From contig SIAZ01000018.1 of assembly GCA_009695405.1 (NCBI GenBank), positions 1-23,364 of the forward strand: a stretch of DNA of 23,364 nucleotides, read 5' to 3'. Below, piece after piece: positions 15,703 to 23,364 of this stretch. The stretch is from Pedosphaera sp. (GTDB lineage: Bacteria; Verrucomicrobiota; Verrucomicrobiia; Limisphaerales; UBA9464). The notes beneath the pieces are model-generated. The model saw only the letters and a list, made by a program, of their open reading frames with translations. It was not told where the DNA came from and did no database searches. Position numbers and translations under genes: made by a program. Positions within the stretch are counted from its first letter, which is position 1, and each line of letters starts with the position of its first letter.

Positions 15703-16200
15703 ATGGATATCACCTTTAACTGCCCGCATTGCGCCATCAGTTTAGAAGTTGACTCCGCCAACTCTGGGGAACGATTCGATTGCCCTTTCTGCCACCAAGC
15801 ACTCACTGTGCCTACGGCGGAGAGTTTTGTTGCGGCCCCGGTGCGGTCTTTGATGCCTCCGATTGAATCTTCGGTGGGTGTGACAAACCAAAGCAGTGGC
15901 GAAAAACGGTTTTCTGTTCCGATAATTCAGAGTCCCGTCAGTTTGGTGATTCAAAAGCCAAACAAATCTTTGGAAGCGATGGTAAAGGAATCGAAGCCGG
16001 GAATGAGGGTGAAGACCATCCGACATTCTGACTGTAAGGAGTCGGGAAAAAATCTCTTTGATGACACTGTTTCCGAGTTTCTAAATCGGGTTGGAGACAC
16101 TCATATTGTCAGCATTACCCCGATTAATTATAGTTATGTGGATGTAGCCACTCAGAGACTTCTGACTGATTTTGGGGTGATGGTGGTGTATCGTCAGTGA
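15703..16200 (+). CDS. Zinc-ribbon protein with a conserved C-terminal domain of unknown function
   Basis: This 165-residue protein starts with a zinc ribbon: CPHC (Cys7, Cys10) and CPFC (Cys27, Cys30) around 16 residues. A low-complexity, probably unstructured linker (about 36-95) follows. A compact C-terminal domain (about 100-165) reads GMRVKTIRHSDCKESG, then VSEFLNRVGDTHIVSITPINYSY and LLTDFGVMVVY. That alternation looks like a small alpha/beta fold ending on a buried strand. I cannot assign a function; cytosolic, with a nucleic-acid or protein contact role for the ribbon, is likely. It starts 5 bp after the membrane protein gene and closes the prmC-murA unit. Confidence 0.8.
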   Translation: MDITFNCPHCAISLEVDSANSGERFDCPFCHQALTVPTAESFVAAPVRSLMPPIESSVGVTNQSSGEKRFSVPIIQSPVSLVIQKPNKSLEAMVKESKPGMRVKTIRHSDCKESGKNLFDDTVSEFLNRVGDTHIVSITPINYSYVDVATQRLLTDFGVMVVYRQ

Positions 16201-16814
16201 AGGTTTTTTGAGCGAATGGAGCCGGTTTGCGGATAGAGTCAAATTGAACCGCATGGGATTTTTTGAGAATCTCTTAGGCTAATTCGCTTTTAAGACGAGA
16301 CGATCAGTGGTCGCTCCTAACCCTAGTTAGACCATTCCGAATTGATTCACTCGTCGTCCAGCGGGCGCGAATAACTGGGGCCGCCTCCGTCTCGATCGAG
16401 CCCCTGCGACTATGTTAGGCAGTCCTTCAGTAAAACGGTTGCAATGGAAAGAGTATGGGCCGTCGGGAATTTGAAACCGATTCTCGGTCGATGTTTTCTA
16501 AAGCTGAGTCTTTCCGGTAACCTCGTTAGATTTCCTAAGACTTTTCACCGTTCCAGAATAAACTTTTCACCTCGCACTTTTTTCTTGGCCGTCGATGTCC
16601 CAGTTTTCCACTGCTCGAATTCAGGTAAAGCCGAGCAAAAGTTGAGAACAGCGATTAAAAACTTAACTATCACGGCCCAATTTTCTTGGGTATTCTATCG
16701 GGTAGTACTGATGGAAGTCAGTTGGCTAGCCCTACGATGGAGTCCGACCGCAGGATGGTTTTCACTAAAGCAAAAAAGAAACTGGGCCTTTAATTTCGAT
16801 TTAACTGATAAAGT
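16201..16814. other. Long stretch without a convincing gene before the MacA-like gene
   Basis: These 614 bp carry no frame that looks coding. An open frame at 16444-16818 (124 codons) has an atypical composition (many Phe, Trp, Arg) and no recognisable motif. A stem of TGGT/ACCA with CTAAC/GTTAG (16308-16334) and a GGGGC/GCCCC pair around a CTCGATCGAG palindrome (about 16377-16408) are visible. AT content rises after 16540. The region probably holds the 3' end of the upstream mRNA and the promoter of the efflux operon. I found no tRNA, tmRNA, SRP or RNase P signature. Confidence 0.5.
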
Positions 16815-18293
16815 ATGAGCCTTATAATTTTCAGAATGAGTGTTTCACCCTCGGTATTGGTTTCTCGGGCGGCGTCCTTGCCCTTGATTTTTAGTTTAAT
16901 GTGGGTGGGCTGTGATCGTTTCAAAAAGGAGACCCCACTTGAATTTAAGACTGAGGTGGCGGTTCGAACCAACCTTATCCAGAGCGTGAGTGCTAATGGC
17001 GGAATTGCTCCGATTCGACAAGTGCAAGTTGGGTCGCAGATTTCAGGAACGATTACTGAGCTTCGGGTGGACTTTAATTCGAAAGTCACTGAGGGAGATA
17101 TTCTGGCGAAAATTGATCCGGCGATTTACGAGCGAGCCCTAGCCCGTGCCGACGCTGATTTAGCGAATTCGTCGGCAGGGCTTGCCTTGGCTGGATTTAA
17201 TTTTAAACGAGCCAAGGAATTATACTCCGCAAAATTGATTTCAGAGACTGAATATCAGCAGGCAGATGTCTCTATGCAGCAATCTCAAGCGGTGGTTAAA
17301 ATGCGACAAGCGGCGTTGGAAAGTGCCAAGGTAGATTTGGATCGAACGGTTATTTATGCTCCGATTAGTGGCATTGTGGTGATTCGCAATGTGGACGCGG
17401 GCCAAACTGTGGCTGCCAGTTTCAGTACGCCGACACTCTTTCAAATTGCTCAGGATCTTACACGGATGCAGATCGAGTTAGCAGTTTCAGAGGCAGATAT
17501 CGGTACTGTGCTAGAGAAGCAACGGGTGGAATTTACTGTGGACGCATTTCCCAGTCGGAAGTTTGACGGCTTGGTGCGGCAGGTCCGGTTTGCCCCGACC
17601 ACCAATCAGTCGGTAGTGACTTATACGACCGTTGTTGATGTCGATAACCGAGCCCTTCGATTGAGGCCGGGTATGACCGCAACGGCGACCATTGTGACCT
17701 CTGAAAAGACCAATGTAGTTCGGATACCCGTGGCATCGACGCGGTTTGTACCCCCTTCTGCGGTGGCAGTTCTGCCGGTGGCCAACGTGGTTTCAACCAA
17801 TGATATCGTCCGATCTGCGATGCCAGGAATGGAGGGAATGCCCGTTCCGCCGTGGACAGCTGAGCAGCGGCGTCCCACCGACGAGGAACGAAAAAAATAT
17901 GAGGCTGGCCTGACCCCTGCTCAAAAAGAGCAGTATCAACAACTGCGAGATCGGATGAGGGCGATGATGGCAGCGGGCGGCCCCCCTGGAGGAGGGATGG
18001 GCGGCGGTACTGCTGGGCCAGGAGGTGGAGGTGGCGGCGGAGGGCGTGTGCGTAGCGTCGAGGGGCCGACATTGAAAACGGTTTATGTGCTTAAATCGGG
18101 TGTTGTTGGTGCAACCGCAGTTTTGCAAGCGGTGCAGGTCAAGGTCGGCATGACCGATGGGAATTCAGCGGAAGTATTAGAAGGATTAGAGGTTGGGGCA
18201 GTGGTGGTGACCGCGATTAAACCGCCTCTGCCCCCGGTAGGAGGATCGACGCCCAACCCCTTTGGATCACCCTTTGGGGGCGGACGCCGCTAA
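16815..18293 (+). CDS. MacA-like periplasmic adaptor (membrane fusion protein)
   Basis: This is the adaptor of a MacAB-type ABC efflux or export system, bridging the inner-membrane pump and an outer-membrane TolC-like channel. It has 492 residues. A signal sequence ends at WVGC (Cys33), possibly a lipoprotein site. Then come a biotinyl-lipoyl half with QVGSQISGTITELRVDFNSKV (71-91), a coiled-coil hairpin (about 103-175), the second half IYAPISGIVVIRNVDAGQTV (180-199) and a beta-barrel (about 215-310). An unusual insertion (about 330-415) comes before the C-terminal domain: a charged LTPAQKEQYQQLRDRMRAMM helix plus an extreme Gly-rich stretch. A second Met at residue 8 could be the true start. 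The ATPase gene follows after 17 bp. Confidence 0.88.
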   Translation: MSLIIFRMSVSPSVLVSRAASLPLIFSLMWVGCDRFKKETPLEFKTEVAVRTNLIQSVSANGGIAPIRQVQVGSQISGTITELRVDFNSKVTEGDILAKIDPAIYERALARADADLANSSAGLALAGFNFKRAKELYSAKLISETEYQQADVSMQQSQAVVKMRQAALESAKVDLDRTVIYAPISGIVVIRNVDAGQTVAASFSTPTLFQIAQDLTRMQIELAVSEADIGTVLEKQRVEFTVDAFPSRKFDGLVRQVRFAPTTNQSVVTYTTVVDVDNRALRLRPGMTATATIVTSEKTNVVRIPVASTRFVPPSAVAVLPVANVVSTNDIVRSAMPGMEGMPVPPWTAEQRRPTDEERKKYEAGLTPAQKEQYQQLRDRMRAMMAAGGPPGGGMGGGTAGPGGGGGGGGRVRSVEGPTLKTVYVLKSGVVGATAVLQAVQVKVGMTDGNSAEVLEGLEVGAVVVTAIKPPLPPVGGSTPNPFGSPFGGGRR

Positions 18294-18310
18294 TCTGATT
18301 CTTTCTTTTT

Positions 18311-19072
18311 ATGCCAGCCGTCATTCAGCTCCTTGATTTCCACAAAACCTATCAGACAGGGGAGATCGAAGTCCGAGCGGTGCGTGGGGTCAATCTGACC
18401 ATTGAACCCGGTGAATTTGTGGCGATTATGGGATCGTCGGGTTCGGGTAAGAGTACGATGATGAATACCATTGGGTGTCTGGACCGACCGTCCCTCGGGC
18501 AGTGCCTAATGGACGGGATTGAGACAGGGGCTTTATCTCGCAACGCACTGGCGGATTTGCGGAACCAGAAGTTGGGATTTGTTTTTCAAGGATTCAATCT
18601 TTTGTCACGGACAACGGCTCAAGAAAACGTAGAATTACCGATGATGTATGCTCGACCGAGACCAGCGGCAGTTGAGCAACGTCGTCGAGCGGTAGAAGCG
18701 TTGACCTTAGTGGGATTAGGTGATCGCTTGGATCATACGCCGAGTCGGCTTTCCGGTGGTCAGCAGCAACGGGTGGCGATTGCGCGTGCTTTGGTGAATC
18801 GTCCGACTCTTTTGTTAGCAGATGAGCCGACGGGAAATTTAGATTCACGAACCAGCATTGAAATTATGGGTATTTTCCAAAGTTTAAATGAGAAAGGCAT
18901 GACCGTGATTATGGTGACCCATGAGTTAGATATCGCCAACTACTGTAAGCGAATTGTGGTGATGCGAGATGGTTTGATTCGGAGCGACACACATGTAGCG
19001 GATCGTTTGACAGCGAGCGATGAATTAAAGAAATTAGATGCGGAGCAGAAGGCTGTACAACTGACCGTTTGA
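18311..19072 (+). CDS. MacB-like ABC transporter ATP-binding protein
   Basis: This 253-residue ATPase belongs to the MacB/LolD/FtsE class. Walker A is GSSGSGKST (41-49), the Q-loop lies in FVFQGFNLL, the signature is LSGGQQQR (147-154), Walker B is LLLADEPTGNLDS (167-179) and the switch His lies in VTHELD. In this family the ATPase drives a mechanotransmission cycle with an FtsX-like permease instead of forming a classical substrate channel. It is placed between the adaptor and permease genes; the stop is 2 bp before the permease ATG. The C-terminus ends with a short charged extension beyond the last motif. The substrate (macrolide, peptide, lipoprotein or toxin) cannot be told. Confidence 0.93.
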   Translation: MPAVIQLLDFHKTYQTGEIEVRAVRGVNLTIEPGEFVAIMGSSGSGKSTMMNTIGCLDRPSLGQCLMDGIETGALSRNALADLRNQKLGFVFQGFNLLSRTTAQENVELPMMYARPRPAAVEQRRRAVEALTLVGLGDRLDHTPSRLSGGQQQRVAIARALVNRPTLLLADEPTGNLDSRTSIEIMGIFQSLNEKGMTVIMVTHELDIANYCKRIVVMRDGLIRSDTHVADRLTASDELKKLDAEQKAVQLTV

Positions 19073-19074
19073 TT

Positions 19075-20289
19075 ATGTTTTCCACGATCCGAATCGCCAT
19101 TCTTGCTTTGCGCCGCAATCTTCTTCGGTCGTTTTTGACGATGTTAGGAATCATTGTTGGCATCGCCTCAGTGATTGTTGGAGTCAGCATGGGAACGGGA
19201 GCCAAGGCAGAGGTTGATAAGCGGATTGCCAGTATGGGGCAGAATCTGCTCACAGTTATGTCGGGGAACATGGCCCGTGGCGGTGTTCGTGGAGGGTTTG
19301 GTATGGCTCCAAATTTGTCGATTGAAGATTACGATACTGTCCGACGCGAGGTTACAGGAATTGCTGCCGTTAGCCCAGAGGCACGAATCTCGGCGCAGAT
19401 TGCCGCCGGTAATCAGAATAGTTTTATCCAAGTGTCGGGTGTCAGCGAGGAGTATATCCAAGCGCGTTCTTGGAGTTTGAAATCAGGTGAAAATTTTACC
19501 GGAGGGGATGTTCGTGGAGCTTCGAAGGTTTGTTTAATAGGGGCAACCTCGTCCAAGACCCTTTTTGGTGAAGGCAGTGATCCTGTGGGGCAGGTTATAC
19601 GAATCAAAAATGCGCCCTTTACCGTGGTCGGAATATTGGAGTCAAAGGGGTCTGGGAGTTTTGGCCAAGATCAGGACGATGTCATTTTGGTTCCTTACAC
19701 CAGTGTGATGAAGCGGTTATCGGGAGATTCCAAATTTCGCGCTATTTTTGTCCAAGCCGAGAGTCCAGATTCGCTCGTCGATGTTCAGGCTCAGTTGACC
19801 GAATTGTTGCGCCGCCGCCATAAAATTCAAGAGGGACGTGACGATGATTTCATGGTGCGGAACCAGCAAGAGACGAGTGATTTCTTTAATGCGAACAACC
19901 GAGTTATGACCATTTTGATTGGTTTTTTTGCGGGAATTTCCCTCGTGGTAGGGGGTATTGGCATTATGAACATCATGTTGGTCAGTGTGACCGAGAGGAC
20001 CCGCGAGATCGGGATTCGCTTGGCGGTCGGAGCTAGGAGTCGGGACGTGATGTTACAATTTCTAACCGAGGCCGTGTTGCTGAGCTTAATGGGCGGGGCA
20101 TTAGGGATTGCAACAGGCTACTGGTTGGCTCCACTTCTGACCGCTCTGTTTGAATTTCCTACTCTTATTTCGCAAACATCGGTTATGCTAGCCTTCAGTG
20201 TGAGTGCGGTGATTGGTATTGTTTTCGGATTTTTCCCTGCCTTGAAGGCGGCGAATCTGGATCCTATCGACGCTTTGCGATACGAATAA
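19075..20289 (+). CDS. MacB/FtsX-like ABC transporter permease
   Basis: This 404-residue permease has the type VII ABC layout. One N-terminal membrane helix (about 15-38, FLTMLGIIVGIASVIVGVSM) precedes a large periplasmic MacB_PCD domain (about 45-280), and three C-terminal helices form the FtsX domain with GIGIMNIMLVSVTERTREIG and IGIVFGFFPALKAANLDPI. ERTREIGIRLAVGA is the family's coupling-helix motif. ATG at 19075 is chosen; a TTG six bases earlier overlaps the ATPase stop. With the two genes upstream it forms a complete inner-membrane plus adaptor set. No TolC-like outer-membrane gene is in the window. A run of Gly/Arg (MARGGVRGGFGMAPN) in the periplasmic domain is typical of many homologues. 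Confidence 0.93.
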   Translation: MFSTIRIAILALRRNLLRSFLTMLGIIVGIASVIVGVSMGTGAKAEVDKRIASMGQNLLTVMSGNMARGGVRGGFGMAPNLSIEDYDTVRREVTGIAAVSPEARISAQIAAGNQNSFIQVSGVSEEYIQARSWSLKSGENFTGGDVRGASKVCLIGATSSKTLFGEGSDPVGQVIRIKNAPFTVVGILESKGSGSFGQDQDDVILVPYTSVMKRLSGDSKFRAIFVQAESPDSLVDVQAQLTELLRRRHKIQEGRDDDFMVRNQQETSDFFNANNRVMTILIGFFAGISLVVGGIGIMNIMLVSVTERTREIGIRLAVGARSRDVMLQFLTEAVLLSLMGGALGIATGYWLAPLLTALFEFPTLISQTSVMLAFSVSAVIGIVFGFFPALKAANLDPIDALRYE

Positions 20290-20293
20290 TCTC

Positions 20294-20914
20294 ATGAACG
20301 AATCCGGTGGCGCTTCCAAAGGGAAGGGTCCCTTAGATAAAGAATTCCTGCGCGCTCAAATGCGAGTCACTCTGGCAGCGTTGTCTGACCCTGAAAGGAA
20401 GAGCGCGAGTGAGGCCTTAGTTCAGCGTTTCTTTGAACGTCCCGAATGGGCTTGTTCCACAAGACTTGCCGCTTTTTATCCACGGAAGGATGAACCGGAT
20501 ATTCGGCCTGTGTTTGAGCGAGCTTGGTCAACGGGACGCCTGTTGGCCTTACCCTCTTTTGACACTGTTTCAGGACAGTATCGGCTGCGGCAGATTGTTG
20601 GGATGACCGATTTAGTCGTGGGCTCTTTCGGAATTTTGGAACCGAACAATCGATGTCTTGAGGTATCAATTCAGAGTCTGGACTTGGCCTTGGTTCCTGG
20701 GGTATGTTTTTCTACAGATGGAGGCCGAGTAGGTCGAGGTCGGGGGTTCTACGATCGTCTACTTGTCGGTTTCCGTGGAGTGGCCTGCGGGGTGGTATTT
20801 GACTGTCAGATTCTTTCTGAAACCCCGCTGGAAGCTCACGATATCCGAATGGATTTAATCCTAACATCGAAACGGCACTGGGGTGTAGAGGGAGATAAGA
20901 ATAATGCCCGCTGA
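20294..20914 (+). CDS. 5-formyltetrahydrofolate cyclo-ligase
   Basis: The enzyme (methenyltetrahydrofolate synthetase, YgfA/FthC family) uses ATP to convert 5-formyl-THF to 5,10-methenyl-THF in folate one-carbon metabolism. It has 206 residues. The N-terminal helix has the usual KEFLRAQMRVTLAALSDPERK pattern. AAFYPRKDEPDIRPV is the first conserved block. LVPGVCFSTDGGRVGRGRGFYDRLL (about 133-157) holds the GxGxGxYDR nucleotide and substrate motif. It starts 4 bp after the permease gene and overlaps rny by 11 bp. The first dozen residues (Gly/Lys/Ser-rich) are extra relative to the family, but no later Met fits as a start before the conserved helix. Confidence 0.9.
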   Translation: MNESGGASKGKGPLDKEFLRAQMRVTLAALSDPERKSASEALVQRFFERPEWACSTRLAAFYPRKDEPDIRPVFERAWSTGRLLALPSFDTVSGQYRLRQIVGMTDLVVGSFGILEPNNRCLEVSIQSLDLALVPGVCFSTDGGRVGRGRGFYDRLLVGFRGVACGVVFDCQILSETPLEAHDIRMDLILTSKRHWGVEGDKNNAR

Positions 20915-22463
20915 AATTTTATATCCGGCCGTAATGGTTGGAGTTGTTGTGGCCGGGGTATCCTACGCTTTTTTCAGGATGAAAGAGAGGTCTTTACGGG
21001 ACGAGTTGCTTCTAAAAGAACAGGGTTTAATGGAGCAAGCTCGGACTTCGGCGGAGAACTATCGTGTTCAGGCTCGCCTTGATGCCCAAGAAGAATTAGT
21101 CAAGTGGCGGGCGGTCCAGGATCGTGAACTCGAGAAAGTCAAGGACCGGTTGGACGCTTCAGATTTACGAGTCGCTGACCGAGAAGCATTGGTGAACCGG
21201 CAGACGGATAGGCAGGCGTTAACTGCCGAAGAATTGAAGCAGCAGGGGGCTTCGTTAGAGGCGCTGCAGGTGAAGTTAGCTTTGGACCGCGAAAAAATTC
21301 AACGAATTGGAAATGATCGACGGTCGCAACTCGAGAAATTGTCCGGGCTGAATGCTCTCGATGCTCGGACATTGTTACTTAAAGAGGTCGAGAAAGAAAC
21401 CTCTGCCGATGCGGCAAATTTGTCCCGTCACATTATGGAAAAGGCGAGGACGGCTTCGGAAGAGCAAGCGCGTCGGATTTTATCGACAGTGATTCAACGG
21501 TATGCGGGGCGTCATACCTTTGAAACCAGCACCGCTACAGTGGCTCTGACAGGGGATGAAATGAAAGGGCGCATCATCGGTCGAGATGGCCGCAACATTC
21601 GAGCCTTTGAGAACGTCACCGGAGTCACGGTCTTGGTGGATGATACTCCAAATGCCGTCGTTTTATCAGGGTTTGACCCAGTGCGGCGAGAAATCGGACG
21701 TCAATCGATGGAGCGTTTAATTTTGGATGGTCGGATTCATCCGACGCGTATTGAAGAAGTAGTCGCGGCTGTGACTCAGGAAATAGAAGAGTTTATCTTG
21801 CGCAAGGGAGAAGAGGCTATTGGGAGGGCAGGCCAGTCTCCGATGCACCCCGAGGTGGCGCGGATGTTGGGGCGCCTGCACTTTCGTCTGAGCTTCTCCC
21901 AAAACATTCTAGAGCACTCGATTGAGGTCGCTCAACTCGCTGGATTGATGGCTTCTGAATTAGGGGAAAATCCGGTACAGGCGCGGCGTGCCGGTTTGTT
22001 GCATGACATTGGCAAAGCGTTGTCGCATGAAGTAGAAGGGCCCCACGCTCTTGTGGGAGCCGATTTTATAAAGAGGCACGGCGAGGGAGGTATTACTGTC
22101 AATGCGGTAGCGGCGCATCATGACGAGGTCCCCCATGAATCCCTTTTCGGAATTTTGGTTTCGGCGGCAGACGCCATTAGTGCTTCGAGACCTGGCTCTC
22201 GCAGTGAGGGAATGGTGGTTTACCTGAAGCGTTTGGCCGATTTGGAGCAGATTGCCCTCGATTTTGAAGGTGTTGAACGCGCCTTCGCCATCCAAGCAGG
22301 ACGCGAAGTTCGTGTGGTGGTCAAACCCGAGTCGATCGACGACCGAGACTCGATGCGATTGGCGCGGGATATTGCTCGGCGGATTGAGGAACAGATGCTC
22401 TATCCAGGGCAGATCCGTATTACCGTCATCCGAGAGACCCGCTACGTCGAGTATGCAAAATGA
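20904..22463 (+). CDS. rny: Ribonuclease Y
   Basis: RNase Y is a membrane-anchored endoribonuclease that starts mRNA decay. The 519 residues match the usual length. There is an N-terminal membrane helix (8-24), a long charged coiled coil (about 27-190), a KH domain with GRIIGRDGRNIRAFE (222-236, GxxG loop 226-229) and an HD domain. HD metal ligands are visible as His338 (EHSIEV), His367-Asp368 (LLHDIGKA) and Asp423 (SAADAIS). The C-terminus ends YPGQIRITVIRETRYVEYAK-like, as in the family. The start overlaps the cyclo-ligase gene by 11 bp and the HD oxygenase gene follows after 15 bp. Confidence 0.96.
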   Translation: MPAEILYPAVMVGVVVAGVSYAFFRMKERSLRDELLLKEQGLMEQARTSAENYRVQARLDAQEELVKWRAVQDRELEKVKDRLDASDLRVADREALVNRQTDRQALTAEELKQQGASLEALQVKLALDREKIQRIGNDRRSQLEKLSGLNALDARTLLLKEVEKETSADAANLSRHIMEKARTASEEQARRILSTVIQRYAGRHTFETSTATVALTGDEMKGRIIGRDGRNIRAFENVTGVTVLVDDTPNAVVLSGFDPVRREIGRQSMERLILDGRIHPTRIEEVVAAVTQEIEEFILRKGEEAIGRAGQSPMHPEVARMLGRLHFRLSFSQNILEHSIEVAQLAGLMASELGENPVQARRAGLLHDIGKALSHEVEGPHALVGADFIKRHGEGGITVNAVAAHHDEVPHESLFGILVSAADAISASRPGSRSEGMVVYLKRLADLEQIALDFEGVERAFAIQAGREVRVVVKPESIDDRDSMRLARDIARRIEEQMLYPGQIRITVIRETRYVEYAK

Positions 22464-22478
22464 TTTCAATGGAAATCG

Positions 22479-23057
22479 ATGAGTAAACCAATGAACCCAA
22501 TGAAGAGCAGTGAGGTTGTCGACGAGATTTTTCGAGTGTATCGGAAGCAAGGTCACCGGAGTTATGGCGAAAATGTGACTGAGAATCAGCATGCCCTTCA
22601 AAGCGCTTGCTTTGCCGTTCAGGCTGGAGAGTCCGATTCAATTGTCGCTGCGAGTTTACTGCATGATTTTGGTCATCTACTGCATGATTTAGGAGAGGAC
22701 ATCGCTGATCAAGGAATTGATGCGCGCCATGAGCGAATTGGAGGAAACCGATTATCGGCGTGGTTTGGTTCTGAGGTTGTGGAACCGGTAAGGAATCACG
22801 CAGCCTCTAAGCGTTACCTTTGCTGGCTTGAGAGGGGTTATTTCGATAGTTTGTCCGAAGCATCACGAAAAAGTTTAGCTCTCCAAGGCGGACCGATGAA
22901 TGATGTCGAAGCGTCTGAGTTCGAGAAAACGCCTCAATTTGAGGCATCAGTGCGAGTGCGGCGCTATGATGACGAGGGTAAAGTTCCGGAGATGATTACC
23001 CCCGATTTCGAAGATTATCGGACCCTATTGGAAGGACTAGTCAGGCGTGCCGAATGA
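22479..23057 (+). CDS. PhnZ-like HD-domain (mixed-valence diiron) oxygenase
   Basis: This 192-residue HD-superfamily protein resembles PhnZ, which cleaves the C-P bond of (R)-1-hydroxy-2-aminoethylphosphonate with O2. From memory of PhnZ, its diiron ligands correspond at near-constant offset: His38, His62, Asp63, His84, His107 and an Asp at 164 or 165 (RRYDDEGK). Substrate-pocket His66 and Lys111 are also kept (LLHDFGH, NHAASKRY). The segment SYGE (28-31) would match the PhnZ Tyr/Glu lid with one residue fewer. ALQGGPM is a further family block. The hydroxylase partner PhnY is not next to it; instead it ends the rny cluster, 15 bp downstream. A related organophosphonate or another small substrate is possible, and so is a non-oxygenase HD hydrolase. 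Confidence 0.72.
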   Translation: MSKPMNPMKSSEVVDEIFRVYRKQGHRSYGENVTENQHALQSACFAVQAGESDSIVAASLLHDFGHLLHDLGEDIADQGIDARHERIGGNRLSAWFGSEVVEPVRNHAASKRYLCWLERGYFDSLSEASRKSLALQGGPMNDVEASEFEKTPQFEASVRVRRYDDEGKVPEMITPDFEDYRTLLEGLVRRAE

Positions 23058-23235
23058 TGAATCTGCTTTTGAATCCTTCTTCAAATCTCCTATATTTGGC
23101 TTCAGTGCATTTGCAAGATCCTGCATCTGCTAGACCCTGATCCTCTCCTAATTTTCTAGAAGTCCAAAAAAAGTGAATGAGAGAGCGTGTTTTGTCTTGC
23201 ATATATAATATATTATTTCTATATATATTAACTCT
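23058..23235. other. AT-rich junction between the HD gene and the transposase
   Basis: The 178 bp contain a short palindrome (TTCTAGAA, near 23152) and a strongly AT-rich block (23201-23230) with several TATAAT-like hexamers, such as TATAAT at 23204-23209. No -35 box at normal spacing was found. The left end of the insertion element must lie here, but I could not identify its terminal repeat or a target duplication. No terminator hairpin is evident for the upstream operon. Confidence 0.45.
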
Positions 23236-23364
23236 ATGTCAGCGCGTTTACCCATTTTGCACAAGACACCCTTTGTCTTGGATCCGCGTCCGCTGACCGA
23301 AGCCAGCAGTGCTCACGTCGGTGCCCTCGGCGTTTCCCGGGCCTTCCGCTCCCTGGGCCTGCCG
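23236..23364 (+). CDS. N-terminal fragment of transposase, probably IS1380 family
   Basis: An ATG at 23236 opens a frame of 43 codons that runs off the window. It begins MSARLPILHKTPFVLDPRPL and continues with ASSAHVGALGVSRAFRSLGLP. A helix of the type ALGVSRAFRSLGLP near residue 30-43 resembles the start of IS1380-type DDE transposases, where it precedes a DNA-binding region. Codon use is sharply different from neighbours: many GCC, CTG, CGC, GTC codons in place of the mixed third positions of the host genes, a sign of transfer. Only the N-terminus is seen, so the family is a moderate-confidence call. Confidence 0.55.
   Translation, partial: MSARLPILHKTPFVLDPRPLTEASSAHVGALGVSRAFRSLGLP

Noticed and set aside
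16444..16818. 124-codon open frame overlapping the MacA-like start by ATGA
   Set aside because: Composition is unlike the neighbouring genes, no family motif is visible and there is no ribosome site; the overlap alone is not enough.
23190..23216. TTGTCT and TATAAT/TATTAT as a sigma-70 promoter for the transposase
   Set aside because: Spacers are 6 or 13 bases, too short; the AT-rich block gives such hexamers by chance.
1..23364. CRISPR array, tRNA, rRNA or integrase-attachment site
   Set aside because: No regularly spaced repeats, cloverleaf-like sequences or rRNA motifs were seen on either strand.

Overview
The window looks like a chromosomal segment of a Verrucomicrobiota (PVC-group) bacterium of moderate GC content. 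The clues are a prepilin-type protein with the H-X9-DG signature, a PEP-CTERM surface protein, a Cys-type sulfatase of the CxPSLA kind, an RNase Y, several GTG/TTG starts and few Shine-Dalgarno sequences. The phylum call is inference from gene content; no rRNA or other marker is present.

Left part, minus strand (1-5132). The window opens inside a probable DUF4338 (DruA-like) mobile-element ORF that interrupts a sulfatase gene, of which only the N-terminal third remains. Next comes a tight minus-strand cluster, transcribed mlaE - mlaF - GNAT acetyltransferase - lone PTS EIIC permease. Upstream of it lies a PEP-CTERM gene broken by one extra G in a G-run.

Middle (5340-13000). uvrB (plus) is followed by ilvB (minus), with a strong terminator between them. 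The leader of ilvB holds a complete-looking ribosome-mediated attenuator: a 28-residue leader peptide rich in Ile/Leu/Val codons, a pause hairpin, an antiterminator and a U-tract terminator. A PIG-L deacetylase gene diverges from ilvB. Then come a class I aminotransferase gene broken by a third copy of an 8-bp tandem repeat, and an H-X9-DG prepilin gene, both on the minus strand.

Right part, plus strand (13143-23057). One cluster is prmC - murA - small membrane protein - zinc-ribbon protein. After about 600 bp with no convincing gene comes a second cluster: MacA-like adaptor - MacB-like ATPase - MacB-like permease - 5-formyl-THF cyclo-ligase - RNase Y - PhnZ-like HD oxygenase, with gaps of 17 bp or less or overlaps. 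The window ends in the first 43 codons of a GC-rich, probable IS1380-type transposase. Mobile DNA therefore borders the window at both ends, and three host genes between are truncated or frameshifted.

The most interesting item is the ilvB attenuator. Other points worth checking are the orphan EIIC with Asn in place of the family histidine, the two small-indel frameshifts, and the helical, Gly-rich insertion in the MacA-like adaptor.
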